Below, one piece after another: positions 58,720 through 64,000 of a stretch of 64,000 nucleotides of DNA. The translations under genes were made by a program, and so were the position numbers. The stretch comes from Branchiostoma lanceolatum. Taxonomy: Eukaryota; Chordata; Leptocardii; Amphioxiformes; Branchiostomatidae. The notes beneath the pieces are model-generated. The model searched no databases. It had not been told where the DNA came from and saw only the letters and a program-made list of their open reading frames with translations. The DNA lies in the NCBI RefSeq assembly GCF_035083965.1, contig NC_089725.1, positions 25,987,925 through 26,051,924 of the forward strand. The letters are read 5' to 3'. Positions within the stretch are counted from its first letter, which is position 1, and each line of letters begins with the position of its first letter.

Positions 58720-61700
58720 ATGATGGAACATAGCTTCATTGAAAGATGGATGAGCAACGGTTTCAAGAAGTTCGGACGGATAATTGCAAAACAGCCACAC
58801 GCCTTTCTGTTCGTCTCCCTGCTTGTGGCAGGGGGTCTGGGGGCAGGACTCTACTTTATAGACAACGAGAATTCTATCGAGACACTGTACACTCCCGACA
58901 ACGGGGCAGGGAAGGCCGAGAGGGCATACATTCAGGAACATTTCCCGATTAACGATTCGGAACATTTTCTACCCTCCCGTCTGATCACATCGGGGCGGTA
59001 TGCCGCCATCATCGTCAGGGGTTGTGGCAATCTCGCGGACAATGTGCTACACGAGGCGGTTGTGAACGCGACTGTTTCTCTTCATAAAAGCATCACGCAA
59101 ATAGAAATAGAAGACCAGGAGTTAACCTTTACCTCCGTCTGTGCTAAATGGGAATCAGAATGCGTTGTGACCGGCCTGGACTTCTTGGATTACGTCGCGG
59201 CGCAGGTGCCAAACGTTACGGTAGGATACCCGCTCCAGGACAGGATTTTCAGCGGTGCCGTCCTTGGCGGTGTGACGCTGGAAGACGGGACGGATACCGT
59301 GGAGAGGGCGACGGCTCTCAAGCTGATCTACCATCTCAGGTCTTCCCACGAAGATGACGATGCGTCGAGCGAGGCGTGGGAGCGCGCGTTCCTCAGCTAC
59401 ATGGCGACGTTTTCCGCGGAGTTCATCGACGTGTCGTGGTCGACGTCCCGCTCCCTGGAGACGGAGATCTCCGATCTGACCATAAGCTCCGTCCCCACGC
59501 TAGCGGCCTACACCGGCAGCATGCTGATGGCGTTCGCCGTCCTGTCCTGCCTGATGATCGACCCGGTGCGCAGCAAGCCTTTCCTGGGGATGGTGGGCGT
59601 CCTGGGCGCGGGGATGGCCGTCCTGGCGACCATCGGCCTGATGTCCTACTGCGGAATCAAGTTCAACACCCTGGTGGCCGCCATGCCTTTCCTGGTCATA
59701 GGTCAGTACACAACACTTGTAAAAAAACAGTTAAGTAACATATCCATAGCGTTGGTGGAAAGGTTTACCTTACACAATCGCTGTTCCAGAGAGGTGCGGA
59801 CATGCCTTCCATGCAGTTTCAATATGGACATGTAGTTTGTGGCAGGTACTCCGTAGTCTGTGACTGGATCGCTGGCCGTAATGTTTTCAATACTTAGCTA
59901 TCATTTCTTCATCAAAACAGTCTATATGATCTAAGCTTATTTTTGGCGCCCCCACCTTTACTGTCATGTATAGCAATATTTTCACTAATTACGTCCTCTC
60001 TACACCTCTTCAGGTGTCGGCGTGGACAACATGTTCATCCTGCTAGCGGCGTGGAGGAAGACCAACCCGTGGGACAGCGTGCAGGAACGGTCGGCCAACA
60101 CCTACGCCGAGGCCGGAGTCTCCATCACCATCACCACGCTGACCAACGCCTTGGCCTTCGCTGTTGGCGCCATCACAAGCTTCCCGGGGGTCCGCGTGTT
60201 CTGTATGTACAGCGGGATAGCCATAGTGTTTGCGTACTTGTTTCAGCTTAATTTCTTTGGAGCGTGTATGATATATGACGGGTACCGAGAGAAACAGAAC
60301 CGACATTTCCTGACGTGCATGGCGGTCCCCTTACCGTCGAAAGACGACCAGTCGGGGTGTTGCCAGCAATCGTGCTGCAGGGGGGACGCAATGGGGGGAG
60401 TCGAACAGGACGGCAAGGATCACAACGATCACCTCATTATGCTTTTCTTCAAAAAGTACTACGGGCCTTTCATGACAAACGAGTGGGTTAAAGTAGCAGT
60501 TATGGTCGTGTTTCTTGGGTACCTGGGCGTCGCGATTTGGGGGTGCGTACAGCTGAGGGAGGGCGTCCAGCTCAGTAAGCTTGCGGGCGACGCCTCGTAC
60601 GTCGCCCGCTTCCTCGAGCAGGACGACCGCTACTTCAGCGAGTACGACATCAGGGTCGCCGTGGTCGTTAAAGAAGACCTAGACTATTGGGACCCTGACG
60701 TGCAGGATCGAGTTGAGAACATGTTAGCGAGGTTTGAGGACACCGCGTTCACTTGTGGTAAAAACGAGTCTGAGTCATGGCTTCGTGATTTCTTGGCATT
60801 AAAAGACCTAATCTGCCTCAATCCCTATCTACCGCAGTTGAACCCAGCTAATAAAACGTCCTTCATAAAGTGCCTCAGGGGCCGATTTCTTGAGATACCT
60901 GAATTCTCCAGATATGCACATGATATATTGTTCAATGAAAACGGTACTGGAATTATAGCCAGTCGTTTTTTTGTTCAGACCAAGCAAATTGACGGGACTC
61001 TAAAGGAGAAAAACATGATGATAAATATGAGAGATTTAGCATCTGATGCGTCTGTAGAATCAATTGTTTACCATCCGGCGTTCGTTTATTACGATCAGTA
61101 CACCGCCATTCTACCCAACACCTTGCAAAACTTAGGTATCGCCACGGCCGCCATGTTAGTTGTATCTCTCATCCTCATGCCCCATCCAATCAACGCCGTC
61201 TGGGTCACTCTCGCCATTGCGTCCATCTGCACCGGCGTTCTCGGCTTCATGACGCTCTGGGCCGTCAATCTAGACAGCGTTTCCATGATTAACATCATCA
61301 TGTGCATCGGGTTTTCCGTCGACTTTTCGGCTCACATCGTCTACTCCTTTGTCACGGCGGAGGAGAGTGGTCGCGACGCCAGAGCTGTGCATGCGCTCTA
61401 CAGTCTGGGCGTGCCGATCCTCCAGGGGTCGTTATCGACCATCCTGGGTATAGCCGCACTGAGCACGGCTCCCTCGTACGGCTTTCGTACCTTTTTCAAA
61501 ACGGTGTTCTTGGTCATCGTGTTTGGACTTGTGCACGGCATTGTCTTCCTTCCCGTTATGCTGTCCTGTTTGGGCCCGCAAGGGGCGGCAAACTTGAAGG
61601 AGAACAGGAGTGACGAGGCCCAGGCCGGTCATTTTAATACCTCCAATCATAACGCGGAGGACGGCGGGAACGTCGTGCTACAAGATGTAAAAGTACGTAT

Positions 61701-61890
61701 ACAGAAAAACAATGAAAACCCACTGATGACCGTCAGTATGAAGACCTGGCTCGACCATTTAAAAGATGAAAATTTACAGAAAGGTGAAAATTTACAGAAA
61801 AACAAGGGCACGACTGAAAGTCAATTGAATCTGACAGCGAACCCAGAAATGGGTGTTTCAATGGAGCAGATCAAAATTGTACCCCGTTGA
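58720..61890 (+). CDS. Patched-domain protein (PTCHD-like, sterol-sensing domain), 952 aa
   Basis: CDS exons: 58720-59701 and 60014-61890 (donor ATAG|GTCAGT, acceptor CTCTTCAG, phase 1), 953 codons including the stop. ATG at 58720 is the first Met after an in-frame TGA at 58681. The layout is that of the Patched/RND superfamily: TM1 (about 28-47), an extracellular loop with several Cys, a five-helix sterol-sensing block (about 258-412), TM7 after a Cys-rich cytosolic linker, a second loop, then five final helices. The RND-type GxxxD motifs are GVGVD (328-332) and GFSVD (760-764). The family (PTCHD3 and relatives) is thought to move or sense sterols or lipids in membranes. Ligand and polarity are unknown here. 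The intron splits the codon of the first motif's Gly. A polyadenylation signal lies at about 62337. Confidence 0.92.
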
Positions 61891-62336
61891 TGCTCCCCCA
61901 ATCACTTCATCCAACGCTAGTAATAATTATAAGTGTCATGTTAACAAACGTCGAGATCTGAACATCGGTCTAAATTTATATATCAAACCTCATGATCACC
62001 GCTACAAAGTATCAGTGAAAAAAACTTAAAGATCGGAGCAAGGGCTTCAATACAAAAAGAGTAGGTGCCAAAATCTGACTCGCTCTTCCCAATTGTCACT
62101 TCCGTTGCTGTGTCGTCATGGTAAACTTTGTCAGACATGCCCATGTAATATGCTCTATTTATGATGTAGTAGATGTATAAGTCAGCAGTTTTGTACAAAA
62201 TCTTCTTAATTCAATGAACTAGTCTGTGATTACAGTTATAAACAAAGTGCAAACTCGTTCAAAGGTCATGGGTAGGGTAGCTAAACGTTTTGTTACATTT
62301 CTGGCTGCGAAGCAGCATGTTTTAACTAAGACACAA

Positions 62337-62342
62337 ATAAAC
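62337..62342 (+). promoter_or_regulatory. Polyadenylation signal of the PTCHD-like gene
   Basis: AATAAA about 450 bp past the stop, the first plus-strand hexamer after the gene. Confidence 0.45.
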
Positions 62343-62359
62343 ACCGTGCCTATGTTTGT

Positions 62360-64000
62360 GCAAGGAGGCCTTCCTTGGTTTGTGTATTGACAGGCCAAAT
62401 ATGATTTGGAAAACCCAGCTGCCAGTTTTACTATGGCAGAAGAATGTGATCCCCCCGCAAAATGTTACGTGTTAACACTCAAATGTAACTTTACATTGTT
62501 CTATATATTGTTTGGTGCAATGCAACTTTTCTAATGCAAACTTACGATCAAGTAAGTACTTTTATGGTATGTAAAAGAGTCCGTTGCCCAAAAAAATGAA
62601 CGGCTGCATGTACGTGTGTCTTTATCGGTGTAAAAATCCCGTTTAGCTATCCCAGCCGATATCAAGCGTCAAACTGATGAAAGCTTGTTTGTAACGGAAG
62701 AAATTAACAGGTAAAGTTCGGCAGCCGCGCGCGAGGTCGGACGTCCACAGCCGGACATTGGCGGTAATTCGGTCGATCACTTGCAGCTGGAAAGTGCCTA
62801 TTTAGGGGGTCTAGCTAAGTGCCGTTTGTAATTGCCATAAAAAGGTATTGTATGCCAACTGTTAGTTGGCAATTTTTTCAAATGATCTAGGGTAGATGAG
62901 CTCAACAGAGAATGAATGACATTGGTGCATTTCCTATAGCTTCATTACGAACGCGCCCATGTAAAACACGTTTTATAACATGCAAGCCGATGGGGCGAAA
63001 AAACTCATGAATGAGACCTTAAGTAGAAAATTGATTGTATATATAGGTATTAACGGTATATAGTCTTTCGAGTACATCGAGCTTCAATATGAAGTAAAAG
63101 TTGTTACAAAGCGGCCATTAATTGGGTCTTGGCAGCAGTCCCTGTTTGTCAAAAGCAAACCAGACGTGACGTATCATAAGACAAACCAAGGACAAACCAA
63201 CGTCTGGTAAATGAGGTCGATCATTCATTGTGGAATTCACCAGATGATTACGATTTCTAGATAGCACTAAGCTATAGGCAGGCCAGTATGAGTTGAATGT
63301 AACAACACTTTGCTCTGCAGATCTGACTGAGCCAACAAAACAATCAAATATCCGATGTATGAATATTTGATAAGAATAAGGTACGGCGTTTCCTACTTAT
63401 GTGCAATGCAATGCAACAGCTCCAATGCAAGGTTACCGTCGCTGCTGCTAGAACACTTTTTTTGTGAAGGAGCATTTCCTTGGTCAGTTGGTGTGTGTAA
63501 TTAGTTACTTTACAGACAAAGGAAAAACAGAAAGATTGTAGTGAGCAAGGCAACATAAATGCAACGTGTTTGTTGTTATATATTTGTCAAAGCATATGAT
63601 ATATTTTTCAAAGTACACGATGTGGAAGATGCAATCATTGATGCAATGTACTTTTTGTATGTCTTTTTAATGTACAGCCAAATTAAGGTAATCAATGTAT
63701 ATACTGTGGATTTACTCAAGAAAATCTCATTGTTGTTTATACCAGTGTACCCATGTCATTTTTTTGTGGTTACTACGGAAGACATATAATCCATATTTTT
63801 GCTGTGTTCTTTGCTTTACTTAAACCTGACATGGAAATGCAACAAAATAAATGAGATTTCTGTGATACATAAGGCTTGTTTTCACCCTTTCTTTTGTGGA
63901 TTCTTTGCTAATTGAATGTAACATATTACTGGTGAGGAGGCGTGCTTTAGTCTTCAGGGCGATTCATTACCGCACAACTTAGGTCGCCAAGAAAGTTACA
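62360..64000. other. Intergenic, right edge
   Basis: No gene recognised. An AATAAA at about 63846 follows a short ORF at 63559-63789 with no recognisable domains. It could also be the end of a longer PTCHD-like 3' UTR. Confidence 0.4.

Noticed and set aside
63559-63789. 76-codon ORF near the right edge
   Set aside because: AT-rich, no domain, no clear splice sites; probably chance.

Overview
The window looks like nuclear DNA of a cephalochordate (amphioxus, Branchiostoma). It holds intron-rich animal genes with phase-consistent GT-AG exons, chordate-like proteins, small palindromic transposons in many introns and intergenic spaces, and AT-rich non-coding DNA. The organism call is inference. 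Gene models were built by hand from splice sites, reading frame and remembered family sequences. No database search was run.

Layout. (1) 424-675 (-): first coding exon of a calpain, running off the left edge. (2) 5512-20585 (-): complete GANAB (glucosidase II alpha), 27 coding exons, 944 aa, with all splice phases agreeing. (3) 22889-26370 (+): divergent to GANAB, a PH-domain protein with Pro/Tyr-rich and Gly-rich tails, PLEKHB/evectin-like, 373 aa. (4) 28213-30693 (-): ERH (enhancer of rudimentary homologue), 104 aa, whose first coding exon contains only the ATG. (5) 32227-33275 (-): a 71-aa mitochondrial ATP synthase 6.8-kDa proteolipid (ATP5MJ-like). (6) 35951-39542, 42815-45380 and 47941-50759 (all -): three tandem RDH-like short-chain dehydrogenases with identical five-exon architecture, here called A, B and C. 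(7) 58720-61890 (+): a patched-domain (PTCHD-like) 12-TM protein in two coding exons.

The genes do not form one pathway. GANAB acts in ER glycoprotein quality control, ERH is a nuclear RNA-processing factor, ATP5MJ belongs to mitochondrial ATP synthase, and the RDH trio is a local duplication. The clearest unusual biology is in the RDH array. Copy A has lost both the catalytic Ser (to Ala) and the catalytic Tyr (to Phe) while the rest of its frame is intact, which suggests a pseudoenzyme. The same 20-kb region holds all seven perfect CRE palindromes (TGACGTCA) I found in the window, and six perfect octamers (ATGCAAAT) in three inverted pairs lie just upstream of copy A.

Mobile DNA. Several small inverted-repeat transposons can be delimited by exact target-site duplications. 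One family (ends TACTCTCCAAGCAGAGG) has two copies with perfect 9-bp duplications. A second group (ends TAGCCTGG/TACCCTGG) has 8-9-bp duplications. There is also a degenerate hAT-like element in a GANAB intron, LINE reverse-transcriptase relics, a tRNA-derived SINE, and dispersed repeats of unknown family. I saw no CRISPR array, rRNA, functional tRNA or recognisable virus copy.
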